Below are positions 1 through 6,085 of a stretch of 7,666 nt of DNA, in pieces. The stretch's first letter is position 1. Each line of letters opens with the position of its first letter. The notes under the pieces are model-generated. The model made no database searches, was not told the origin of the DNA, and saw only the letters and a program-made list of their open reading frames with translations. The stretch comes from Sphingomonas sp. (GTDB lineage Bacteria > Pseudomonadota > Alphaproteobacteria > Sphingomonadales > Sphingomonadaceae). The position numbers were made by a program, and so were the translations under genes. The stretch covers positions 1 through 7,666 of the forward strand of contig JASLBO010000017.1 of the NCBI GenBank assembly GCA_030146605.1. The letters run 5' to 3'.

Positions 1-1
1 T

Positions 2-97
2 TGGGCTGGCGCCGGGCTACTCGGCATCGGCATATTGGTGCTGATCGCGGCGATTTCGACGCGGGCGACATACCATCGGCTGCGGATGCGGGGATAG
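2..97 (+). CDS. C-terminal end of an unidentified membrane protein (partial)
   Basis: The window opens inside a plus-strand reading frame that ends at TAG (95-97). The 31 visible residues contain an uninterrupted hydrophobic run, AGAGLLGIGILVLIAAI, long enough for one transmembrane helix. A positively charged tail ending YHRLRMRG follows. A final helix followed by a short basic tail fits the cytoplasmic C-terminus of an inner-membrane protein such as a transporter, but too little is present to name a family. It converges with the serine hydrolase gene, with 47 bp between the two stop codons and no convincing terminator there. The other plus-strand frame running through here is a long antisense shadow of the hydrolase. 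Judged from composition and hydrophobicity only. Confidence 0.55.
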   Translation, partial: WAGAGLLGIGILVLIAAISTRATYHRLRMRG

Positions 98-144
98 CGG
101 CGCGTACCGGGCTGAATGCTGCATCGTCGCCAGAATGCTCCCGG

Positions 145-1470
145 CTATTGCCCCGGCGCGGCCAGTTCTGCGGCGCGGGTGATCAGGCTGGCGAAGCGCG
201 CCTCGTTGACGGCCTGCGCCGGATCGTTCCAGCTGCCGGTCAGCACGTACCAGTCGCCGGATCTGGCCTGCAGCAGCAGCGTCATGTTCATCACGCCCGG
301 TTCGGAGCCGCCCTTATAGCCGACCCATTGCCATTTCGCCGCCGCGGGAGGGGTAATGCCGGGGTTTTTCGACAGGATCGCGCGCGCGTCGGCGCCCTTC
401 GGGTTCTCAGTATTGCGGCGGAGCCAATCCATCACGCGCACCAGATCGGCGGGCGACAGGAACCATTCGAGCGTATCGATCCGCACCGGCTTGCCGTCCC
501 GGAAGAGCGTGGGCCGGATCATCAGGCCCGGCAGCCCTGCGACTTCGCCATCAAGGATGGCGCGGCGGCCGGCTTCGTCGGCGGCGAGATAGCGCCCCGC
601 AAGGCCGTTCGCCTCGATCCCTTTGAGCTTGAACAGCTCCAGCGTGGACAAAAAGGGGCGATTGCGCGCCGGGTCCGCGACTCCGACGACCGGCAGCATC
701 GCCTCGACCTTCGCGCGGCCAAGGGTCTCGAGCAGGATGTCTGTCGCGCTGTTGTCGCTGGCCGAGATCATCTGGGTGGCGAGCTCGCGCAGGCTGACCT
801 GTGTGCCCTTGGGTTTGAGCATATAGCCGCCGCCGGGAAGCTCGGACCCGTCGAGCGTGACCAACTCGTCCCATTTGCGCTCGCCGGCATTGGTGGCGCG
901 GACGAGCTCGGCGAGGATGATCAGCTTGAACGCCGAGCCGATCGCGAAGGCCCGGTCGGGCTGCTCTGCCGCGAGCAACTGCGGCGCGCCGCTCCCCAAT
1001 CTCGCCCACGCGAAGCCCGTGGTGCCGGGCAGCCGGTTCAGCGCCGCCGCCACGTCGGTCAATGTGCGCTCGCGCGAGACGATCTCGCGGACCCCCAGCA
1101 TGGACACGCGATGCGGCGCGGCCGGCTCGACGGCGATCTGCACCGATGCGGTCGCATGCAGATAGGCGACCTTCATCCGGGCGCTGAACGGATCCCCCGC
1201 CTCGACATTCTCGACGCGCTGTACCGGTCCGTAGGCGGCCAGCAACTGCGCAATCATCGCGGCGAGCGACGCCTTGGGAACCTGCGTCTGAAAAGCCGGG
1301 GTGAAGAAGCTCTCATAACTGCCGTTCCCCGAAAGGATCGCCGGCAGCTCTCCGATTCGAGCCTTGAGGGGCGAGGACATCTCCATGGCTGGTGGCTGTG
1401 CCGGCGGAGTCTGGGCCGCCAGCGGGGGTGCGATCAGGGCAAGCAGCCAGACCGGCAACAGGCAGCGCAT
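145..1470 (-). CDS. Exported class A beta-lactamase-fold serine hydrolase (Cpe/LpqF-like)
   Basis: A 441-residue protein of the PenP/class A beta-lactamase superfamily. An N-terminal signal peptide (about residues 1-20, ending PPLAAQ) sends it to the periplasm. Residues about 45-130 look like a small alpha+beta (NTF2/cyclase-like) domain, as in the two-domain Cpe/LpqF and clavulanate ORF12 proteins. The catalytic part follows: SAFK at 179-182 (nucleophile Ser179, Lys182), SDN at 238-240, and YKGG at 385-388 in the KTG position. I cannot find the ExxLN omega-loop glutamate that deacylates true class A beta-lactamases, and the SDN-to-KGG distance (about 146 residues) is longer than their usual ~100. 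An esterase, peptidase or penicillin-interacting role is therefore as likely as antibiotic hydrolysis. I chose the ATG at 1468-1470 because the signal peptide follows it directly; GAGGA lies just upstream, though only 2 nt away. An in-frame ATG 15 codons upstream (1513-1515) lacks a ribosome site. It is last in a leftward run of three genes. Confidence 0.87.
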   Translation of the reverse strand: MRCLLPVWLLALIAPPLAAQTPPAQPPAMEMSSPLKARIGELPAILSGNGSYESFFTPAFQTQVPKASLAAMIAQLLAAYGPVQRVENVEAGDPFSARMKVAYLHATASVQIAVEPAAPHRVSMLGVREIVSRERTLTDVAAALNRLPGTTGFAWARLGSGAPQLLAAEQPDRAFAIGSAFKLIILAELVRATNAGERKWDELVTLDGSELPGGGYMLKPKGTQVSLRELATQMISASDNSATDILLETLGRAKVEAMLPVVGVADPARNRPFLSTLELFKLKGIEANGLAGRYLAADEAGRRAILDGEVAGLPGLMIRPTLFRDGKPVRIDTLEWFLSPADLVRVMDWLRRNTENPKGADARAILSKNPGITPPAAAKWQWVGYKGGSEPGVMNMTLLLQARSGDWYVLTGSWNDPAQAVNEARFASLITRAAELAAPGQ

Positions 1471-1520
1471 ATTCCTCGATCCCGTTCGCAGAACAGCCGG
1501 CGTGAGCGTTCCCATCCGGC

Positions 1521-2714
1521 TCAGGGTTTGCCGACCGGAGCCTGGCCCGGGGGCATGCGGGTGGGATCGTTGGTCAAGTCGAGCGACGAGACGCGGCCGC
1601 TGGCGGCGCGCTGGCGCAGGCGCGTGCGGGTCGAATTGTAGATGTCGTAGACCATCGTAAACCGCTCGACCCGGGTCATGCCGTCGGCAGGCTGGAGCGG
1701 GGCATAGCGCCGCTGGGCGAGGTTTTCGTGTACCTTCTTCGGCCAGGGCCCATAGACGCTCGGCGATTCACGCAGCGTTTCGATGTCCCGAACCGTGCCG
1801 TCAGCGGCGATGCGGAAGCGCACGTCGATCCATTCGGGAGTCTTGTTGATATTGTTGGGCGCCTCGATCCGGCCGTCCTCGTGACCGCTGACCCGGTCGA
1901 GCTTGAGCGGCGGCGCGAAGATCAGCAACGGCCGGTCGAGCTTTCTGTCCTTCAGAGCCGCAATCGCCGCGTCGAGCGCTCGCGTGTCGCCGCGCTCGGA
2001 GGCGAGGCGCGCGCGGAGCAACTGCGCGGCGAAGCGGAACTCGGCGAGTTCCGGCGCGGTGGTCTGCTCGAGGGCATTGATCCGATGCTCGGTTCCATCG
2101 CGATAGGCAGGGTTGGAATAGCTGACGGCGGCGTAGAGCACGGCCTCGCGCAGCATCGCATAGCCCTGCACCGTCGGCAGCCCGGCCTTGCGCGCCTGTT
2201 TGGCCACCTTGCTATAGACGTCCGCCGCAGCGCGGAACCGCCCGTTCTTGCCATATTGGTCGCCGACGAGCAGGCGCTGCATGAGAATGCGGGAATCGCC
2301 CTTGTCGAGCCCCGCCTTCAATGCATCGACCGCATCGATCTGGAGAATGCGGCCGAGGTCGCGATAGCCGTGCATCTCGCTGATCCGGCCATAAGCACGC
2401 GTGAGGTCCGCGACCTCGACCGGCAGGGTGGAGGCATAGCGGGCGTTGCGGTGCCGCGCCGCGGCCAAGGTCCGGCGCGCCTCGGCATAATAGCCGGCGA
2501 CGAACTGATTCTCGGCATGGGCGAGGCTGGCGTCAATGTCTTCCCTGGGCGGGCATTTGCGCGCGAGACACGCTTTCAGATCGGCTTCGGTCTGCGGCAA
2601 GGACGTGCCGGTAACGACTATCGTCTGTTCGGAAGGGGGCTCGGCCGCTTCCTGCGCTTGTACGGGCCAGGTCGCCAGAGCCAGCAACGTCGCAACACCA
2701 TTGCGCAAGAACAT
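1521..2714 (-). CDS. Exported TPR-like protein with TonB-type C-terminal domain
   Basis: A 397-residue exported protein. Residues 1-21 form a signal peptide (MFLRNGVATLLALATWPVQA). The mature N-terminus carries TIVVTGTSL (31-39), which resembles the motif found near the N-terminus of sphingomonad TonB-dependent receptors. Two cysteines follow in CLARKCP (49-55) and could form a disulphide. Residues about 58-260 are helical and Ala/Arg-rich with TPR-like repeats (for example AENQFVAGYYAEARRTLAAA at 67-86). Residues about 290-362 match the shape of a TonB C-terminal domain: WIDVRFRIAADGTVRDIETL, then a YAPL strand and a final VYDIYN strand. There is no N-terminal membrane anchor or Pro-rich spacer as in classical TonB, so a direct role in energising receptors is doubtful. 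The start at 2712-2714 is well supported: GGAGGA (2721-2726) lies 6 nt upstream and the signal peptide begins there, although the open frame extends to 2831 inside parE. It sits 79 bp after parE and 50 bp before the serine hydrolase. Confidence 0.82.
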   Translation of the reverse strand: MFLRNGVATLLALATWPVQAQEAAEPPSEQTIVVTGTSLPQTEADLKACLARKCPPREDIDASLAHAENQFVAGYYAEARRTLAAARHRNARYASTLPVEVADLTRAYGRISEMHGYRDLGRILQIDAVDALKAGLDKGDSRILMQRLLVGDQYGKNGRFRAAADVYSKVAKQARKAGLPTVQGYAMLREAVLYAAVSYSNPAYRDGTEHRINALEQTTAPELAEFRFAAQLLRARLASERGDTRALDAAIAALKDRKLDRPLLIFAPPLKLDRVSGHEDGRIEAPNNINKTPEWIDVRFRIAADGTVRDIETLRESPSVYGPWPKKVHENLAQRRYAPLQPADGMTRVERFTMVYDIYNSTRTRLRQRAASGRVSSLDLTNDPTRMPPGQAPVGKP

Positions 2715-2793
2715 TCGACTTCCTCCAGCAAGCGGATGCAAGTAATTGCCAGTAACCGATCTATCATCGATCGTTTGCCCGGCAAAGGTGAGG

Positions 2794-4773
2794 TCAGGCG
2801 TCGATGACTTCGCCGTCGAGCCGCGCGGCATTCTCCTGGATGAAGGCGAAGCGGTGGGCGGGGTTGTTGCCCATCAGCCGGTCGACAAGGTCCTTCACGC
2901 CGGCGCGTTCTTCATATTCCTGCGGCAGGGTGACGCGCAGCATGCCGCGCGTCGCGGGGTCCATCGTGGTTTCCTTGAGCTGGTTCGGGTTCATCTCGCC
3001 GAGGCCCTTGAAGCGGCTGACCTCGACCTTCTTGCCCTTGAACGCAGTCTCCTCGATCTCGAGCCGGTGCGCGTCGTCGCGGGCGTAGAGGCTCTTTGAG
3101 CCGACGGTGAGGCGATAGAGCGGCGGCTGGGCGAGGTAGAGATGCCCCTGACGCACCAGATCGGGCATCTCCTGGAAGAAGAAGGTCATCAGCAACGTGG
3201 CAATGTGCGCGCCGTCGACATCGGCGTCGGTCATGATGACGATGCGCTCGTAGCGCAGATTGGCGGGGTCGCATTCCTTCCGCGTGCCGCAGCCCATTGC
3301 CAGGATCAGGTCGGCGATCTCCTGATTGGCGAGGATCTTGGCCGAGGTGGCGCTGGCGACGTTGAGGATCTTGCCGCGGATAGGCAGGATCGCCTGCGTC
3401 TTGCGGTTGCGCGCCTGCTTTGCCGAGCCGCCCGCCGAATCGCCTTCGACGATGAACAATTCGGTGCCCTCGGGGCTATCCGCCGCGCAATCGGTGAGCT
3501 TGCCGGGAAGGCGGAGCTTGCGCGCAGAGGTCGCGGTCTTGCGCTTGACCTCGCGCTCCTGCTTGCGGCGCAGGCGATCGTCCATCCGCTCGATGACATA
3601 AGCGAGCAACGCCTTGCCGCGGTCCATATGGTCCGAGAGGAAATGATCGAAATGGTCGCGGACGGCGCGTTCGACCAAGGCGGTGGCCTCGGGCGAAGTG
3701 AGGCGGTCCTTGGTCTGTGACTGGAATTGCGGCTCGCGGATGAACACCGACAGCATCAGCTCGGAGCCGGTCATCACGTCGTCGGCGGTGATGTCCTTGG
3801 CCTTTTTCTGGCCGACCAGTTCGCCGAAGGCGCGGATGCCGCGGGTGAGCGCCTGGCGCAGGCCCTGTTCGTGGCTGCCGCCGTCGGGCGTCGGGATGGT
3901 GTTGCAATACCAGCTGTAGCTGCCGTCGCTCCACAGCGGCCACGCGACCGCCCACTCGACCCGACCCTGATCCTCGCCGGGAAAATCCTGCTGGCCGGTG
4001 AAGAATTCGGACGTCGCGCATTCGCGACCGGCGATCTGTTCCTTGAGGTGATCGCCGAGCCCTCCGGGAAACTGGAAGACCGCCTCGGCGGGCGTATCGT
4101 CCGAGAGCAGTTCGGGTGCGCATTTCCAGCGGATCTCGACGCCGGCGAACAGATATGCCTTGGAGCGCGCCAGCTTGTAGAGCCGCGCGGGCTTGAAGTG
4201 CATCTCGCCGAAGATCTCGGTGTCGGGCGTGAACGCCACCGAGGTGCCGCGCCGGTTGGGTGTGCCGCCGAGATGCTCGAGAGGGCCCAGCGTCTGGCCC
4301 TGGCTGAAGCGCTGGCGATAGAGCTGCCTGTCGCGCGCCACTTCGATGACGGTGTCTACCGACAGCGCATTGACCACGCTGATGCCGACGCCGTGCAGGC
4401 CGCCGCTGGTGGCATAGGCCTTGCCGGAGAACTTGCCGCCCGAATGGAGCATCGAGAGGATCACTTCGAGCGCCGATTTGTCCGGGAATTTCGGGTGCGG
4501 ATCGATCGGCATGCCGCGGCCATTGTCGACGATCGTCAGCCGGTTGCCCGCCTCGAGCTCGATCTCGATGCGGGTGGCGTGCCCGGCGACCGCTTCGTCC
4601 ATCGCATTGTCGAGCACTTCGGCGGCGAGATGGTGGAGCGCGCGCTCGTCGGTACCGCCGATATACATTCCGGGGCGACGCCGGACCGGCTCCAGCCCCT
4701 CGAGCACTTCGATCGACGATGCATCATAGGTCCCCGATGGTACGCCTGGGGCGGCAAACAGGTCTTCAGCCAT
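2794..4773 (-). CDS. parE: DNA topoisomerase IV subunit B
   Basis: ATPase subunit of topoisomerase IV, which with ParC separates linked daughter chromosomes and relaxes supercoils in the cytoplasm. At 659 residues it has the short ParE/GyrB length. The GHKL ATPase domain shows EGLEPVRRRPGMYIG (25-39), the catalytic-Glu box AAEVLDNAMDE (50-60), DNGRGMP (83-89) and GGLHGVGISVVNALS (124-138). The transducer domain carries the QTK loop at 353-355. The TOPRIM domain has EGDSAGGSAK (443-452) and the metal-binding DADVD (516-520). The C-terminal zone contains RFKGLGEMNPNQLKETTMDP. I prefer ParE to GyrB because of the length and because the TOPRIM part (GCGTRKECDPANLRYERIVI) follows alphaproteobacterial ParE as I know it. 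The start at 4771-4773 gives the usual short leader MAEDLF, but no good Shine-Dalgarno precedes it. It is divergent from the outer-membrane protein gene and first in the leftward block. Confidence 0.96.
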   Translation of the reverse strand: MAEDLFAAPGVPSGTYDASSIEVLEGLEPVRRRPGMYIGGTDERALHHLAAEVLDNAMDEAVAGHATRIEIELEAGNRLTIVDNGRGMPIDPHPKFPDKSALEVILSMLHSGGKFSGKAYATSGGLHGVGISVVNALSVDTVIEVARDRQLYRQRFSQGQTLGPLEHLGGTPNRRGTSVAFTPDTEIFGEMHFKPARLYKLARSKAYLFAGVEIRWKCAPELLSDDTPAEAVFQFPGGLGDHLKEQIAGRECATSEFFTGQQDFPGEDQGRVEWAVAWPLWSDGSYSWYCNTIPTPDGGSHEQGLRQALTRGIRAFGELVGQKKAKDITADDVMTGSELMLSVFIREPQFQSQTKDRLTSPEATALVERAVRDHFDHFLSDHMDRGKALLAYVIERMDDRLRRKQEREVKRKTATSARKLRLPGKLTDCAADSPEGTELFIVEGDSAGGSAKQARNRKTQAILPIRGKILNVASATSAKILANQEIADLILAMGCGTRKECDPANLRYERIVIMTDADVDGAHIATLLMTFFFQEMPDLVRQGHLYLAQPPLYRLTVGSKSLYARDDAHRLEIEETAFKGKKVEVSRFKGLGEMNPNQLKETTMDPATRGMLRVTLPQEYEERAGVKDLVDRLMGNNPAHRFAFIQENAARLDGEVIDA

Positions 4774-4824
4774 GCCGGGGGTATGGCGTGTGGGCCGAAC
4801 ACGGGCAAGGGCAGGCTGGGCGAT

Positions 4825-4839
4825 CCGGGCGGTGCCCGG
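4825..4839. repeat. GC-rich hairpin in the parE / outer-membrane protein intergenic region
   Basis: CCGGGC-GGT-GCCCGG forms a perfect 6-bp stem with a 3-nt loop. It lies 52-66 bp upstream of the parE start and about 90 bp upstream of the outer-membrane protein start. There is no following T-run on the parE strand. On the plus strand nothing upstream needs terminating, since parE runs away from it. It could be a leader stem-loop of either gene, or chance in GC-rich DNA. Confidence 0.35.
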
Positions 4840-4863
4840 CTCGTTTCAAATTGTTGCTTTGCG

Positions 4864-4890
4864 CGAGACGAGGAAAGATCGCGAGTCTCG
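4864..4890. promoter_or_regulatory. Inverted repeat containing a GANTC site upstream of the outer-membrane protein gene
   Basis: The arms CGAGAC (4864-4869) and GTCTCG (4885-4890) are separated by 15 nt and lie 40-66 bp before the start codon at 4930. The right part overlaps GAGTC (4883-4887), which fits the GANTC methylation site of alphaproteobacterial CcrM. The repeat could be an operator or a leader stem; six bp is short. I could not place a convincing -35/-10 pair around it. Because GANTC occurs at about a dozen places in this window, the site alone is not evidence of cell-cycle control. Confidence 0.25.
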
Positions 4891-4929
4891 GGAGTTGGCG
4901 CGGTCCCTAAGTATAATCTGGAGTTCTCC

Positions 4930-5775
4930 ATGTATCTGCGTACCCTCCTCGGCGTTTCCGCCGTGGTCCTTTCCGTCGCCGCCGTACCCGCGCTTGCGCA
5001 GGACGGCGAGTTCAGCGGCCCTTATGTCGGCGGATCTCTCGGGCTTTCGGTCCCCGGCAAGCAGGGTGGCGAGAGCATCGAGTTCGACCGCGACCTCAAT
5101 GGCAGCTTCGGCGACACCGTGGTGACCGCGCCTGGGCCAGGGCAGACGGCCGGGACCAACGCCTTTTCCCCCGGTTTCTGCAACGGCGCGGCAACTTCCG
5201 CGACCCGCACCGGCTGCCGTGACGACAGCAATCGCACGCAATATGCCGCGCGCCTCGGCTGGGACATCCAGTCGGGCAATTTCGTGGTCGGCGCAGTCGG
5301 CGAGATCGGTCGCAACGAGCTGCGCGACAGCGTCACCGCCTATAGCACCACGCCCGCCAGCTACACGATGACGCGCGAGATCGACTGGAACGCCGGACTG
5401 CGCCTGCGCGCGGGCTATGCGCTGGGCGGCCGGACGCTGGTTTATGGCACCGGCGGCGGCGCCTATGCGAAGATCGACAACAGCTTCGCAACGAGCAATG
5501 CGGTGAACAGCTTCACCGAAAGCGGCAAGTCCGACGTGTGGGGCTGGGTAGCCGGCGGCGGCGTCGAGCAGAAGGTGGGAACGAACTTCTCGGTCGGCGT
5601 CGAATATCTCTACACCCGCTACAAGGACGACGATTACCGTGTCCGCGCCGGCGCAGGCACCGCGGGCGCAAGCAACCCGTTCCTGCTGGCGGGTGCGGGC
5701 GGCACCGATTTCCGCCGCAGCGAGACGCGTTTCGAGCATCACGGCGTGCGCGCGACCGCCGCATACCGCTTCTGA
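4930..5775 (+). CDS. Outer-membrane beta-barrel protein
   Basis: A 281-residue exported protein. Residues 1-23 are a clear signal peptide (basic start, hydrophobic core, ALA cleavage site before QDGEF). The mature part alternates amphipathic strands rich in Gly and aromatics: GPYVGGSLGLSV (30-41), QYAARLGWDI (104-113), AGLRLRAGYALG (155-166), LVYGTGGGAYAKI (170-182), SVGVEYLYTRY (221-231). It ends in AAYRF with a terminal Phe, the usual BAM recognition end. This fits the OmpA/Omp25-like 8-strand barrel group. The predicted first surface loop (about 42-103) is long and holds two cysteines, C84 and C96, that could form a disulphide. The start ATG has GGAG (4920-4923) 6 nt upstream; the same frame stays open far upstream, but that part only mirrors parE. 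No peptidoglycan-binding domain is attached. It is transcribed alone, divergent from parE, and ends at a strong hairpin. Confidence 0.88.
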   Translation: MYLRTLLGVSAVVLSVAAVPALAQDGEFSGPYVGGSLGLSVPGKQGGESIEFDRDLNGSFGDTVVTAPGPGQTAGTNAFSPGFCNGAATSATRTGCRDDSNRTQYAARLGWDIQSGNFVVGAVGEIGRNELRDSVTAYSTTPASYTMTREIDWNAGLRLRAGYALGGRTLVYGTGGGAYAKIDNSFATSNAVNSFTESGKSDVWGWVAGGGVEQKVGTNFSVGVEYLYTRYKDDDYRVRAGAGTAGASNPFLLAGAGGTDFRRSETRFEHHGVRATAAYRF

Positions 5776-5780
5776 TCGAT

Positions 5781-5793
5781 CGGGCAGTGCCCG
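5781..5793. repeat. Small hairpin just after the outer-membrane protein stop
   Basis: CGGGC-AGT-GCCCG is a 5-bp perfect stem starting 6 nt after the stop codon. It immediately precedes a much stronger hairpin, so the pair may act together in 3'-end formation or transcript protection. On its own it is weak evidence. Confidence 0.3.
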
Positions 5794-5797
5794 GGCG

Positions 5798-5827
5798 TGC
5801 GGCCGGCGGAGCGATCCGCCGGCCGCA
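5798..5827. terminator. Strong hairpin, likely bidirectional terminator between convergent genes
   Basis: The arms 5798-5810 (TGCGGCCGGCGGA) and 5815-5827 (TCCGCCGGCCGCA) are perfect 13-bp complements around the loop GCGA. The hairpin lies 22 bp after the plus-strand outer-membrane protein stop and 15 bp beyond the stop of the leftward 55-codon gene. That is where a shared terminator would sit. Neither side has a T-run, so termination would depend on the very stable stem or on Rho; a 3'-end stabiliser is the alternative. Confidence 0.65.
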
Positions 5828-5842
5828 TTCGCATGGGGCAGA

Positions 5843-6010
5843 TCAGAGGGTGCCAGCCGGTTTGTCGTGCAAGGCACGGCTCTGCCCTTGCGGCCGGCGC
5901 ATGCGAAGTACGGCGACTTCGTGCATCTCGCTGAGGATTGCGCCGATGCTGCGCGGCTCGCGCATGCGCGCTTCGCCGAGATTCGACCATTCGCCGGGCT
6001 GCACATACAT
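5843..6010 (-). CDS. Small hypothetical protein, 55 aa
   Basis: A short open frame with a complete ribosome site: AGGAGG at 6019-6024, 8 nt before the ATG at 6008-6010. The stop is TGA at 5843-5845. The product starts MYVQPGEWSNLGEARMREP and continues SIGAILSEMHEVAVLRMRRP. It is hydrophilic, with no signal peptide or membrane segment. A likely helix spans about residues 20-40, giving one amphipathic stretch followed by a basic, probably disordered tail. About 78% of codons end in G or C by my count, in keeping with its neighbours. I do not recognise the family. A longer same-strand frame starting at 6006 has no ribosome site and is a shadow of the outer-membrane protein gene. A weak -10-like GATAAC lies at 6034-6039 with no good -35. 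The gene sits 75 bp downstream of the alpha/beta hydrolase and ends at the hairpin it shares with the outer-membrane protein gene. It could be expressed alone or from the hydrolase transcript. Confidence 0.7.
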   Translation of the reverse strand: MYVQPGEWSNLGEARMREPRSIGAILSEMHEVAVLRMRRPQGQSRALHDKPAGTL

Positions 6011-6085
6011 AGTCACGTCCTCCTGCGCAGATCGTTATCAGAAGATGCCAGGCCGGAAAAGAACAAAAAGGGAACTTACTGCCCG

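Noticed and set aside
114..139. GAATGCT direct repeat in the gap before the serine hydrolase stop
   Set aside because: Seven bp repeated twice with no flanking structure; no attachment site or mobile element boundary is visible.
1495..1521. AGCCGG/CCGGCT inverted repeat between the TonB-domain gene and the serine hydrolase
   Set aside because: A 6-bp stem with a 15-nt loop and no T-run is expected by chance at this GC content.
1..1641. 546-codon plus-strand open frame across the serine hydrolase
   Set aside because: It is antisense to a gene with clear catalytic motifs and a signal peptide. Its Arg/Gly/Ala-rich product is typical of the stop-poor antisense frame in GC-rich DNA.
2757..2773. 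CGATC/GATCG inverted repeat between parE and the TonB-domain gene
   Set aside because: Arms are only 5 bp and GATC-type words are frequent in this DNA; no terminator or promoter pattern accompanies it.
1728..2807. 359-codon plus-strand open frame opposite the TonB-domain gene
   Set aside because: The opposite strand has a signal peptide, ribosome site and recognisable domains; this frame has none.
4912..4917. Perfect TATAAT upstream of the outer-membrane protein gene
   Set aside because: It is only 12 nt before the ATG, so a transcript starting from it would lack the GGAG ribosome site, and no -35 element lies at the right distance.
3727..4929. Plus-strand open frame running into the outer-membrane protein gene, suggesting a 682-aa fusion
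   Set aside because: The upstream part lies opposite parE. The signal peptide and ribosome site at 4930 mark the true start.
4846..6006. 386-codon minus-strand open frame opposite the outer-membrane protein gene
   Set aside because: No ribosome site, and it overlaps both a convincing barrel gene and the 55-codon gene in another frame. Composition is that of a shadow frame.
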